From positions 1-15,022 of the forward strand of contig CAXRIN010000031.1 in the NCBI GenBank assembly GCA_964230605.1: a stretch of DNA of 15,022 bases, written 5' to 3'. Under the pieces are notes generated by a model. That model saw nothing but the letters and a program-made list of their open reading frames with translations. It was not told the DNA's origin and ran no database searches. The position numbers and the translations under genes were made by a program. Every line of letters begins with the position of its first letter. The first letter of the stretch is position 1. This DNA comes from GCA-002722245 sp964230605 (GTDB taxonomy: Bacteria; Bacteroidota; Bacteroidia; Flavobacteriales_C; GCA-002722245). Below are positions 6,578 to 13,422 of the stretch, one piece after another.

Positions 6578-8038
6578 TTGGACATCCTTAAAAGAATTAT
6601 ACAATCCCTTAGTAAAGAGGAAGTAAGGTTTTTCAAACTTTACTCGAATCGCATTTCATCAGGTGAGGAAAGAAAAGACCTCTTACTTTTTGATTACATC
6701 CGAAAGCATGGTGAGGATTATAACGAGGAAAAGATTTTCAATAAACTTTACTCATCTGGTTCAAAAAATCCATTTTACAGACTAAAAAATAGGATTGCTG
6801 AAGATTTGAACAAGAGCTTAACTATTCAGCATTACAGCTATTCAGAAGAAGTTCAAATACACAATCTATTAACCAATGTTAAACTGTACGCAAAGAAAGG
6901 GGATTTAGAGCTGAGTTTGTACTATTTAAAAAAAGCAGAAAAAATCGCCGAGCAAATTGAAGCTTATGATTTACTGGATATTATTTACAGCGAACACATT
7001 AAACTAGCTCAGGAATCACTCTCGATTAATCCGGAAGAAGTTATTCAAAAAAGGAAAGAAAACCTTACCATTTTGAATTCTTTAAGAGAGATGGATGATG
7101 TTTTAGCGATGGTAATTTACAGAACTAAGACCACTCAGAATTTCAATTCTAAACAAAACCCAATTATTCCGCTTTTAGAGAAAACGGTGAACGAGGTATC
7201 GGGAAACAAAAGTCTAAAAAAAGGATCGAAACTGCGTTTGAAAATATACAGAGCAGTATCTCAAGTTTTATTGCAAAGACACGAATATGTGGCTTTAGAA
7301 GAATATTTGGAGAAAACTATCAAAGATTTCACAGAGGAGAAACTGTTTAATAAATCCAACCATGAGTCTAAACTTCAGATGTTGACCTACATGGTGAACT
7401 GTTTGAATAAAAACAGAAAGTATAAAGAATCACTTGATTATGCAGAGCTTTTAAAAGCTGCGATGGAAGAGTTTGGGGGAATAGGAAAGGATAAATATTT
7501 ATTCTTTTATTACAATGCTCTGGTTAATAATTACGGTATTTTAAACAAAGAAAAGGCGATTGAGATTTTGCTTGAGTTAAAAGCGTCTTCTTGGCTGAAG
7601 AAAACCCCGTATTATGAAGTTTTTGTTTACGGTAACTTGGCAATTCTCAGCTACAACTTAAAACAATACAAAAAAGCAGCTAAATATCTTCACCAATTAT
7701 ATTTATTAGATAGCTACAAAAACACAGACGCATCCTACAAATTCAAAACGGAAATTGCAGAATTATTAATTCGATACGAACTGAATGATTTTGATTATTT
7801 GGAATACAGAATTAAACAAGTGCGAAAGGATTTTAAAGAAAAACTAACGCTTGAAGAGAATAGTAGAGAGCTGAAATTACTTGAAATTATAAGTGAGTTA
7901 ATTTATACCAATTCAATAAGATCAAATAAACAATTACTTGAAAAAATAAATCATTTTATTGAAGATAAACCTCAAGAAGAAAGACTGTATTCTGAAATGA
8001 TTGATTACAATGATTGGCTAAAAAGCAGACTAAAATGA
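6578..8038 (+). CDS. TPR-like alpha-helical protein of unknown function
   Basis: Predicted cytoplasmic protein of 486 residues, nearly all helical. The start is set by elimination: an in-frame TAA lies at 6566-6568, the next ATG comes more than 160 codons later, and the TTG at 6578 is directly followed by conserved-looking sequence (DILKRIIQSLSKEEVRFFKLY). Residues 1-75 look like a distinct N-terminal domain ending NPFYRLKNRIAEDL. From about 90 on, helical pairs of TPR type are visible, for example YAKKGDLELSLYYLKKAEKI and LKQYKKAAKYLHQLYLLDSY. I recall similar proteins only from Bacteroidota, without a known function. It may be a scaffold for protein-protein contacts. Its stop overlaps the start of the cysteine desulfurase gene, so the two are probably translationally coupled. 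There is no signal peptide. Confidence 0.75.
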   Translation: MDILKRIIQSLSKEEVRFFKLYSNRISSGEERKDLLLFDYIRKHGEDYNEEKIFNKLYSSGSKNPFYRLKNRIAEDLNKSLTIQHYSYSEEVQIHNLLTNVKLYAKKGDLELSLYYLKKAEKIAEQIEAYDLLDIIYSEHIKLAQESLSINPEEVIQKRKENLTILNSLREMDDVLAMVIYRTKTTQNFNSKQNPIIPLLEKTVNEVSGNKSLKKGSKLRLKIYRAVSQVLLQRHEYVALEEYLEKTIKDFTEEKLFNKSNHESKLQMLTYMVNCLNKNRKYKESLDYAELLKAAMEEFGGIGKDKYLFFYYNALVNNYGILNKEKAIEILLELKASSWLKKTPYYEVFVYGNLAILSYNLKQYKKAAKYLHQLYLLDSYKNTDASYKFKTEIAELLIRYELNDFDYLEYRIKQVRKDFKEKLTLEENSRELKLLEIISELIYTNSIRSNKQLLEKINHFIEDKPQEERLYSEMIDYNDWLKSRLK

Positions 8039-9171
8039 TGACTGAAAATATTTACCTTGATTATGCTTCAACTACTCCGGTAAAAAAAGAGGTTTTGGAA
8101 AAAATGCTTCCATTTTTCAGTGAACATTTTGGAAACTCGAGTAGCTCTACTCATCAACAAGGTTGGTATGCTAGCGGGGCGATTAAAAAAGCAAGAAAAC
8201 AAATAGCAGAAGCGATTAATTGCGAAGAATCTGAAATCATTTTTAACTCTGGGGCAACAGAAGGTATTAATCAAGCCATTCGATCTATTTACAAGCTTTA
8301 CCACAAAAAAGGCAATCATATTGTTGTTAGTAAAACCGAACACAAAGCGGTATTGGATACTATAAAAGATCTTGAAAAAGAGGGGGCAGATGTAACATAT
8401 CTTGATGTAAATAATGATGGTATAATTGACGTTAAAACATTCAAATCAGCACTAAGAGAAAGTACTATTCTTGCCGCTGCTATGTGGATTAACAATGAAA
8501 CTGGCGTTATTCAAGACGTTAAATCCTTGTCTGAAATTGCCTACAAAAATAACCTCCCTTTCTTATGTGACGGAACACAAGCAATTGGTAAAATTCCAAT
8601 TGATATGACAAAAAATAAAATAGGTGTTATGCCTTTATCTGCCCATAAATTTTTTGGACCCAAAGGCGTTGGAGCTCTTTATGTTCGACGAAAAAACCCA
8701 CGAATAGCTCTAACATCTTTAATCACTGGAGGAAGTCAGGAAAGAAAATTACGCGCAGGAACATTAAACACTCCTGGAATTGTTGGAATGGGAGAAGCTA
8801 TTGAATTGGTAAATAGGGAATTAAATAAAAATTCAAAACGACTTATTGAAATTAAAGAAGCCTTTAAATTATTTTTTAATCAATATGGGGCTTTATATAA
8901 TGAAGCTGAAAATTCAACAAGTTCTCACATACTCAACATTACTCTTCCAAACGTAAAAGCCGATAGTTTGATAAAAAAAACTCGAAATTTAAGTTTCTCA
9001 CTTGGTTCGGCATGTACTTCGGAAACTCTTGATCCATCTCATGTTTTAAGTGCAATGGGGAAATCTAAAGAAGACTGCTTTTCATCATTCAGACTTTCGT
9101 TTTCCTCTGAAATTTCCGATGATATGATTAATGCTGCGAAAAAGGTTTTCGAATCAGCACTTAATGGATAA
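8035..9171 (+). CDS. iscS: Cysteine desulfurase, IscS/NifS type
   Basis: A PLP enzyme that takes sulfur from L-cysteine, giving alanine and an enzyme persulfide used for iron-sulfur clusters and tRNA thiolation. The 378-residue length and key positions match E. coli IscS almost exactly: PLP-binding Lys205 in SAHKFFGPKG, His103 in KTEHKAV, Asp179 and Gln182 in CDGTQAIGK, and catalytic Cys327 in GSACTSETLDPSHVL. The N-terminal YLDYASTTP and the FGNSSSSTHQQG motif are typical of the family. Two ATG codons (8035 and 8038) overlap the TGA of the upstream gene; either could be the start, and both give the same enzyme. No iscU, iscA or sufE-like partner lies in the window, so whether it serves general cluster assembly or tRNA modification is open. 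The symbol reflects the class, not proven orthology. Confidence 0.9.
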   Translation: MMTENIYLDYASTTPVKKEVLEKMLPFFSEHFGNSSSSTHQQGWYASGAIKKARKQIAEAINCEESEIIFNSGATEGINQAIRSIYKLYHKKGNHIVVSKTEHKAVLDTIKDLEKEGADVTYLDVNNDGIIDVKTFKSALRESTILAAAMWINNETGVIQDVKSLSEIAYKNNLPFLCDGTQAIGKIPIDMTKNKIGVMPLSAHKFFGPKGVGALYVRRKNPRIALTSLITGGSQERKLRAGTLNTPGIVGMGEAIELVNRELNKNSKRLIEIKEAFKLFFNQYGALYNEAENSTSSHILNITLPNVKADSLIKKTRNLSFSLGSACTSETLDPSHVLSAMGKSKEDCFSSFRLSFSSEISDDMINAAKKVFESALNG

Positions 9172-9192
9172 ATCCGTTTAGATTATTAAAAT

Positions 9193-9200
9193 TATCTTTA
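9193..9200 (+). promoter_or_regulatory. Weak candidate -7 promoter element for the CotH-like gene
   Basis: TATCTTTA differs by one base from the Bacteroidota -7 consensus TAnnTTTG and lies 20 bases before the ATG at 9221. No clear -33 TTG precedes it. The gene may equally be transcribed from upstream, since it follows the cysteine desulfurase by only 49 bp. Confidence 0.2.
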
Positions 9201-9220
9201 TCCGTACAGAATACTTTAAT

Positions 9221-11143
9221 ATGAACTTCAAGTTACTTACTTCTATACTCCCTATTCTTTTTTTGGCATGCAGTGCTTCTAACAAGGCAAATCAAAAAGA
9301 CCAAGAATTATTGCAGATTAAGGTGAATTTTGAAGACAATTTAAGGGATGTCTCCTCAATAAAAACATATGTAAATAAATGCCAAATAGATTCTATTTCT
9401 AAAACGATAGAAGGCAATAAATCACTTTACTTACCAATAGGAGAAAATGAGGTTTTCAAAGCTGAATTAATAGGAATTGAACCTTCGAAGATTTACAGAT
9501 TATCGTATTGGTCGATTCACAAAACAGTTTTCAAAATCGTCACATCAAAAGATGGAAAAGAAAGAACCACTTTGTGGGCAAACCGTGAAGTTGAAAAGAA
9601 CAATGGCTGGGTTAAAAAAGAGCTCATTATTCATCTTCCGATGATTGACCAAAACAGTAAAACTGAAATTGTGATCAATAAACCCAAAGATATTGAAGCC
9701 TGGATAGATAATATTATCATAAGAGAAATCCCTAAATCCAATGTAGACGATATATTTCAATTAAATATTGATAATGAGGAATTTTCAAAACTTCAAAAAC
9801 ATCGTGAAAACGCTGCACACAGCTCTATCATCACATCAAAAAACAAAAAGTGGATAAAAGGAACTTTGAATGATCTAAAAGTAAAAATGAAGTTGAAGGG
9901 AGATTGGACTGATCACATTTCCGAAGGAATTTGGTCATTAAAACTATCTAGTAAAGAAGAGATATTTGATGGACAAAAATCATTTAATATTCAAACACCT
10001 TTAGTAAGAAACTTCCATAAAGAATGGATCTTTTTTGAGCTGTGTAAAGAAAATGGATTAACTGCTCCTGATTTTGATTTTCAGCATGTTAGCTATTATG
10101 GATCGGATCCTTTTTACTGTGCCTTCGAAGGGAATTTCAGTCATCATTTTGTTGAACGTAAATTGGGATACAAATCTCCAGTTTTAAGATTTTACGAAGA
10201 CCATATTTTCCCTTACTACGTTTATTCATGGTCGCACCCTGATGCTCATTCTTTAAAATTTGAAACGTCTTACATCTATCCTTATGACGATGATTATTAC
10301 AGCGAAAAAGGACGTGATTCATTTGAAAAATCTGCTGAGGCTTTAAGAGAATTAATTAATGGGAATTTAAGTATGGCAGATTATGATAAGTGGGCTACAC
10401 TTTTCGCAATTACTTCGCTTACAAAATCTTTTCACGGATTAGCTTGGCATAACCAACGCTTCTTTTTAAACAAGAATAATAAAATTGAACCCATCCCATA
10501 TGACGGGAATACACCAGCCGGTGCAGCTGAAAGTTGGAACTACGGAAAACCTATTTTAGGAGATTTCAGAGGACAAAGTGAATATCCAAATAACCCAATG
10601 TATATTTTCCAATTAAACCTCTTAAAAGACTCCGCTTTCCGAGTTATTTACGCTCAAAAGCTGGCTGAAATTTCAAATACAGAATATCTTCAAAACTTCA
10701 TTAGTAAACGATTAGTAAAACTCTCTGAAATTTACAGTTTTGCAAGTCCTTTTTATGATTTTGATACTTCTGTAACCTACCTTACTCAGAACGCGGAAAG
10801 AATTACAAAGTCGCTTCAAGAATTTGAATCATTACCCAACTCTCTATTTAATGATTTCTTTGCTAAAGCCCCAAAACAATTTGAAGGTGCTAACATTCCT
10901 CTTGAGAAAAAATTACAAGACTTTGTTATTGCGATAAGAGATGGTGAAAAAATTAAAGTTATTAATGGAACAGGAAAAGACGTTAAAATTGAATTCTCAG
11001 AAAAATCTGACCTACTCAAAAACAACTCTTTTATTGAAATTAATAACCAAAAGGAACTTAATAAACTTAAGGTTATTCAAAAGGACGATCCAACAATTAC
11101 ATTTCAAATTGAAGTTGTAAACTGGACTCCGGTAGTGAAATAA
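9221..11143 (+). CDS. CotH-kinase-like lipoprotein
   Basis: Predicted lipoprotein of 640 residues. The signal peptide ends in a lipobox FLAC with lipid-bearing Cys17; residues after it (SASNKANQKD) show no surface-export signal, so a periplasm-facing location is possible. Residues about 30-172 look like a beta-sandwich of carbohydrate-binding type, ending AWIDNIIIREI. Residues about 180-530 resemble the CotH family, atypical kinases known from Bacillus spore coat protein phosphorylation and widespread in secreted bacterial proteins. Matching signs are VKMKLKGDWTDHI at 221-233, SFNIQTPLVRNFHKEWIFFEL at about 254-274 (residues 264-269 RNFHKE), SFHGLAWHNQRFF at 403-415, and KIEPIPYDGN at 421-430, where the Asp may be catalytic. 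The family assignment rests on pattern similarity; kinase activity is inferred. Its substrate is unknown. It is probably the last gene of the plus-strand operon. Confidence 0.75.
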   Translation: MNFKLLTSILPILFLACSASNKANQKDQELLQIKVNFEDNLRDVSSIKTYVNKCQIDSISKTIEGNKSLYLPIGENEVFKAELIGIEPSKIYRLSYWSIHKTVFKIVTSKDGKERTTLWANREVEKNNGWVKKELIIHLPMIDQNSKTEIVINKPKDIEAWIDNIIIREIPKSNVDDIFQLNIDNEEFSKLQKHRENAAHSSIITSKNKKWIKGTLNDLKVKMKLKGDWTDHISEGIWSLKLSSKEEIFDGQKSFNIQTPLVRNFHKEWIFFELCKENGLTAPDFDFQHVSYYGSDPFYCAFEGNFSHHFVERKLGYKSPVLRFYEDHIFPYYVYSWSHPDAHSLKFETSYIYPYDDDYYSEKGRDSFEKSAEALRELINGNLSMADYDKWATLFAITSLTKSFHGLAWHNQRFFLNKNNKIEPIPYDGNTPAGAAESWNYGKPILGDFRGQSEYPNNPMYIFQLNLLKDSAFRVIYAQKLAEISNTEYLQNFISKRLVKLSEIYSFASPFYDFDTSVTYLTQNAERITKSLQEFESLPNSLFNDFFAKAPKQFEGANIPLEKKLQDFVIAIRDGEKIKVINGTGKDVKIEFSEKSDLLKNNSFIEINNQKELNKLKVIQKDDPTITFQIEVVNWTPVVK

Positions 11144-11171
11144 TTACTTTTGATAATCTTAAAGATCTAAA

Positions 11172-11936
11172 CTAACCTTTATTGAAATTCTCTCTTAAGG
11201 TCTTCATGAAATTAGAAGCGTAAACGAAATCTACAACTTCCTGATTGTCGGTTGTCATGATGTCATCTCGACTTCCCTCCCACCATTTTTGTCCGTTATG
11301 AATGAAGGAAATCGTGTCCGAAATTTCCATTACTGAATTCATATCGTGAGAAATAACAACGGTTGTGATATCCAATTCAACTGTAATTTCTTTTATCAAA
11401 TTATCAATTACAATTGAAGTTTGAGGATCTAATCCTGAGTTTGGTTCATCACAAAACAAATATCTTGGCTGTAATGCTATCGCTCTAGCAATCGCTACCC
11501 TTTTTTGCATTCCTCCTGATATTTCAGCTGGAAATAAATGATCTGCATGCTCTTCGATATTTACACGACGTAAACAAAACAAAGCACGTTCTTTAATTTC
11601 TTCAGGGGATTTATCAGAAAAAATAGTCAACGGGAACATTACATTCTCTAAAACTGTTTTCGAATCAAATAAAGCCGAACCTTGAAAAAGCATCCCCACT
11701 TCCTTTCTGATCTCTTTTTTCTTTTGATAGCCCATTTCGGAAAATGGACGATCATCATATAAAATTCGACCCTTATCTACATCAAAAAGACCAACTAAAC
11801 ATTTCAACAATACAGACTTACCCGCCCCACTTTTACCAATGATCATGTTAACCTCTCCTCTTTTTAAATCAAGGTTGATATCCTTTAAAACATCCTTGGT
11901 TTCAAAAGACTTTGATATGTTCTCAACAGTAATCAT
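11172..11936 (-). CDS. mlaF: MlaF-like ABC transporter ATPase
   Basis: ATPase subunit of an MCE-type (Mla) ABC system that moves phospholipids between outer and inner membrane. From the ATG at 11936 it has 254 residues; this start overlaps the permease stop by one base (TAATG), so an upstream extension of 19 codons inside the permease gene is not real. Walker A GKSGAGKS is at 34-41, the Q-loop in FQGSALFD at 84-91, the signature SGGMQKRVAIARA at 140-152, Walker B YLFCDEP at 159-165, and the switch His197 in ISHDMNS. EISGGMQKR and NSGLDPQTS fit the MlaF/Mkl subgroup. No MCE-domain protein (MlaD) is encoded next to it, so that partner must lie elsewhere. Confidence 0.9.
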   Translation of the reverse strand: MITVENISKSFETKDVLKDINLDLKRGEVNMIIGKSGAGKSVLLKCLVGLFDVDKGRILYDDRPFSEMGYQKKKEIRKEVGMLFQGSALFDSKTVLENVMFPLTIFSDKSPEEIKERALFCLRRVNIEEHADHLFPAEISGGMQKRVAIARAIALQPRYLFCDEPNSGLDPQTSIVIDNLIKEITVELDITTVVISHDMNSVMEISDTISFIHNGQKWWEGSRDDIMTTDNQEVVDFVYASNFMKTLRENFNKG

Positions 11937-12679
11937 TAAACTGTAAGTAAAAGTTGAGTTAGAATTAAATCGAAAAGTAAAATGATTATACAACTGTAAA
12001 CAACAGCTCTTGTTCCACTATCCCCAACTTCTTTGGCTCCACCAGAAGTAATAAATCCTTGATATGAAGAAACAGATGTAATAATCAGAGCAAAAAATTC
12101 AGCTTTAATTAAAGCATAAGTAACATAAAATGGTTCGAAATCATATTGAATACCGAAAACATATTTCTCAACTGAAACAACACCTGTAAGTAATGATGCT
12201 ACATATCCTCCAAAAGTTCCTAAAAAAATGGCGATAACAACGATAAATGGAAAAACGCATAAAGCAGCAACTACTTTAGGCATAATTAAATAACTCTGTG
12301 GATTAACACCCATAATTTCCAAAGCATCAATTTGCTCTGTCACTTTCATTGTTCCCAAATTCCCCGCAATAGCACTACCTACTTTCCCTGCTAAAATCAG
12401 GGAAATGATAGTTGGTGCAAATTCCAAAATCATGGTATCTCTTGTCGCTAAACCTTCAGTATAATCGGGCACTAATGGATTACTAAAGTTATAAGCCATT
12501 TGCAACAACGTAACCGCTCCCATAAAAACAGATAGGATAGCTACAATTGGAATAGATCCAATCCCAATAGCCTCCATTTCATCAATCACTCTTTTCCATA
12601 CTACCTTAAACTTATCCGGCTTTGCAAATGCTTGAGCCATCAAGATGTAATATTTCCCTAAGTGTGTAAAAATTGACAT
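11936..12679 (-). CDS. mlaE: MlaE-like ABC transporter permease
   Basis: Integral inner-membrane permease of 247 residues from the MlaE/YrbE family, partner of the ATPase encoded directly after it. The diagnostic segment LILAGKVGSAIAGNLGTMKV, followed by TEQIDALEIMGVNPQSYL, is present at about residues 94-131. Hydrophobic helices are visible at about 45-65, 85-105, 138-170, 190-215 and 225-245. The N-terminal amphipathic region (residues 1-30) is typical. It likely binds lipids passed on by an MCE protein not found in this window. In Bacteroidota a two-gene mlaE-mlaF unit apart from the MCE gene is common in my recollection. The ATG at 12679 fits the family start; the promoter is not clear. 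Confidence 0.9.
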   Translation of the reverse strand: MSIFTHLGKYYILMAQAFAKPDKFKVVWKRVIDEMEAIGIGSIPIVAILSVFMGAVTLLQMAYNFSNPLVPDYTEGLATRDTMILEFAPTIISLILAGKVGSAIAGNLGTMKVTEQIDALEIMGVNPQSYLIMPKVVAALCVFPFIVVIAIFLGTFGGYVASLLTGVVSVEKYVFGIQYDFEPFYVTYALIKAEFFALIITSVSSYQGFITSGGAKEVGDSGTRAVVYSCIIILLFDLILTQLLLTV

Positions 12680-12700
12680 GCAGTAAATTTAGTAATAAAA

Positions 12701-12724
12701 GTCCATTGACCATAGTTGATGGAC
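12701..12724. repeat. Short hairpin upstream of mlaE
   Basis: GTCCATTGAC (12701-12710), a CATA loop and GTTGATGGAC (12715-12724) form a 10-bp stem in plus-strand RNA with two adjacent G-U wobbles. In minus-strand RNA, the direction of mlaE, the same positions become A-C mismatches. It has no T run. 'GTCCAT' and 'GACCATAG' motifs of this sort are found between genes of Bacteroidota, so it may be a remnant of a dispersed repeat. Confidence 0.4.
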
Positions 12725-12792
12725 GATAGTTATAAAGCATGGTTTGTGTATTTTATATTGTTTAATCTATATAGAATATCCATTTTGTAAAT

Positions 12793-12824
12793 AAAAAAAG
12801 AGGTTACCCAAATTGGATAACCTC
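12793..12824 (-). terminator. Rho-independent terminator of the acidic lipoprotein gene
   Basis: GAGGTTACCC (12800-12809) and GGATAACCTC (12815-12824) enclose a five-base loop. The one C-A mismatch becomes a G-U wobble in minus-strand RNA, so the stem is complete at 10 bp in that direction and is followed by seven T. It lies 27 bp after the stop codon at 12852. Confidence 0.85.
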
Positions 12825-12851
12825 CTAAACTAATTTCTTAAAATAGTTCAA

Positions 12852-13169
12852 TTATAATTCCAAACATTTACAAACTGTCTGTCCATTTGAATCAACCATC
12901 ATAACGTAAATACAACCAGGATTAAACATTAACGAATCAGCAGGAATAGTAACTGGACCTGAAACAATTGTATCAAGAGGTACAAACTCTTCTTCTGTTT
13001 CAGTTATACCACCATCTTCAAAATCTATTTCAGATTCTTCTTTTGATTCTGTTTCTTCTTCAATGGAACTTGTTTCCTCCTCGTTTGAAATCAACTCTTC
13101 TTTTTCACAACTCATTAATGTTAGCCCTACTAACAATAATGCGGGCAAATTTAATTTTAAAATCTTCAT
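12852..13169 (-). CDS. Small acidic lipoprotein, possibly surface-exposed
   Basis: Predicted lipoprotein of 105 residues. The signal peptide (KILKLNLPALLLVGLTLM) ends in lipobox LMSC with lipid-bearing Cys21. Directly after it comes E-K-E-E-L, which fits the minimal lipoprotein export signal K-(D/E)-(D/E) reported for Bacteroidota surface lipoproteins, so display on the outer surface is inferred. Residues 22-62 are dominated by Glu and Asp with Ser and Thr, and look disordered. The C-terminal part (70-105) is different: a short hydrophobic, probably beta segment (GCIYVMMVDSNG) with three Cys at 86, 100 and 102, in a C-K-C ending. No family was recognised. The gene stands alone between two terminators. 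Confidence 0.7.
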   Translation of the reverse strand: MKILKLNLPALLLVGLTLMSCEKEELISNEEETSSIEEETESKEESEIDFEDGGITETEEEFVPLDTIVSGPVTIPADSLMFNPGCIYVMMVDSNGQTVCKCLEL

Positions 13170-13276
13170 AATTATAGGGTTTGTGCGATGTATAACACTT
13201 TTGATAAAAGGTTCGTTACAAACGTTTTACGACAATAAACATTCATTTTACCCCATTAAAAAATTATCGATTAAAC

Positions 13277-13308
13277 AAAAAAAATCCCCCGCCAAACAGC
13301 GAGGGATT
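13277..13308 (-). terminator. Strong rho-independent terminator
   Basis: AATCCCCCGC (13283-13292), a six-base loop and GCGAGGGATT (13299-13308) form a 10-bp stem; the one mismatch becomes a G-U wobble in minus-strand RNA. Eight T follow on the minus strand (A run 13277-13284). It ends the transcript that includes the 505-codon gene and the small frame at 13330-13398. Confidence 0.9.
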
Positions 13309-13329
13309 CCACATTAGTAAATATTGTAT

Positions 13330-13398
13330 TTAGAAGAATACCTCAATCACTTCCATTTCATCAATAACACCCTTACAAACTACCTTTACCTTATTCAT
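13330..13398 (-). CDS. Candidate 22-residue microprotein
   Basis: A short frame, ATG at 13398 to TAA at 13330, codes 22 residues: MNKVKVVCKGVIDE followed by MEVIEVFF. It is alternately charged and hydrophobic, has one Cys at position 8 and ends in two Phe. It starts 24 bases after the stop of the 505-codon gene and ends 21 bases before a strong terminator of the same direction, so it would be the last frame of that transcript. No ribosome binding site is visible, which is normal in this phylum. No homologue is recognised. It could be chance, since a frame of this size is not rare, but its position and amino acid make-up look protein-like. Confidence 0.35.
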   Translation of the reverse strand: MNKVKVVCKGVIDEMEVIEVFF

Positions 13399-13422
13399 AT
13401 GTTTTATAACTAAAAAGATATA

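Noticed and set aside
8014..8034. TTG start of the cysteine desulfurase at 8014
   Set aside because: Two ATG codons at 8035 and 8038 give a length and key-residue numbering that agree with E. coli IscS, and the extension lies in the upstream gene.
11144..11171. Terminator between the convergent CotH-like and mlaF genes
   Set aside because: Only a five-base inverted repeat (ATCTT and AAGAT) without a clear T run could be found.
11937..11993. Upstream 19-codon extension of the MlaF-like ATPase
   Set aside because: It lies within the permease coding sequence; the ATG at 11936 overlapping the permease stop gives the family's normal N-terminus.
12968..13317. Plus-strand frames opposite the acidic lipoprotein
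   Set aside because: They are antisense shadows; the Leu-rich peptides come from reading Glu codons on the other strand.
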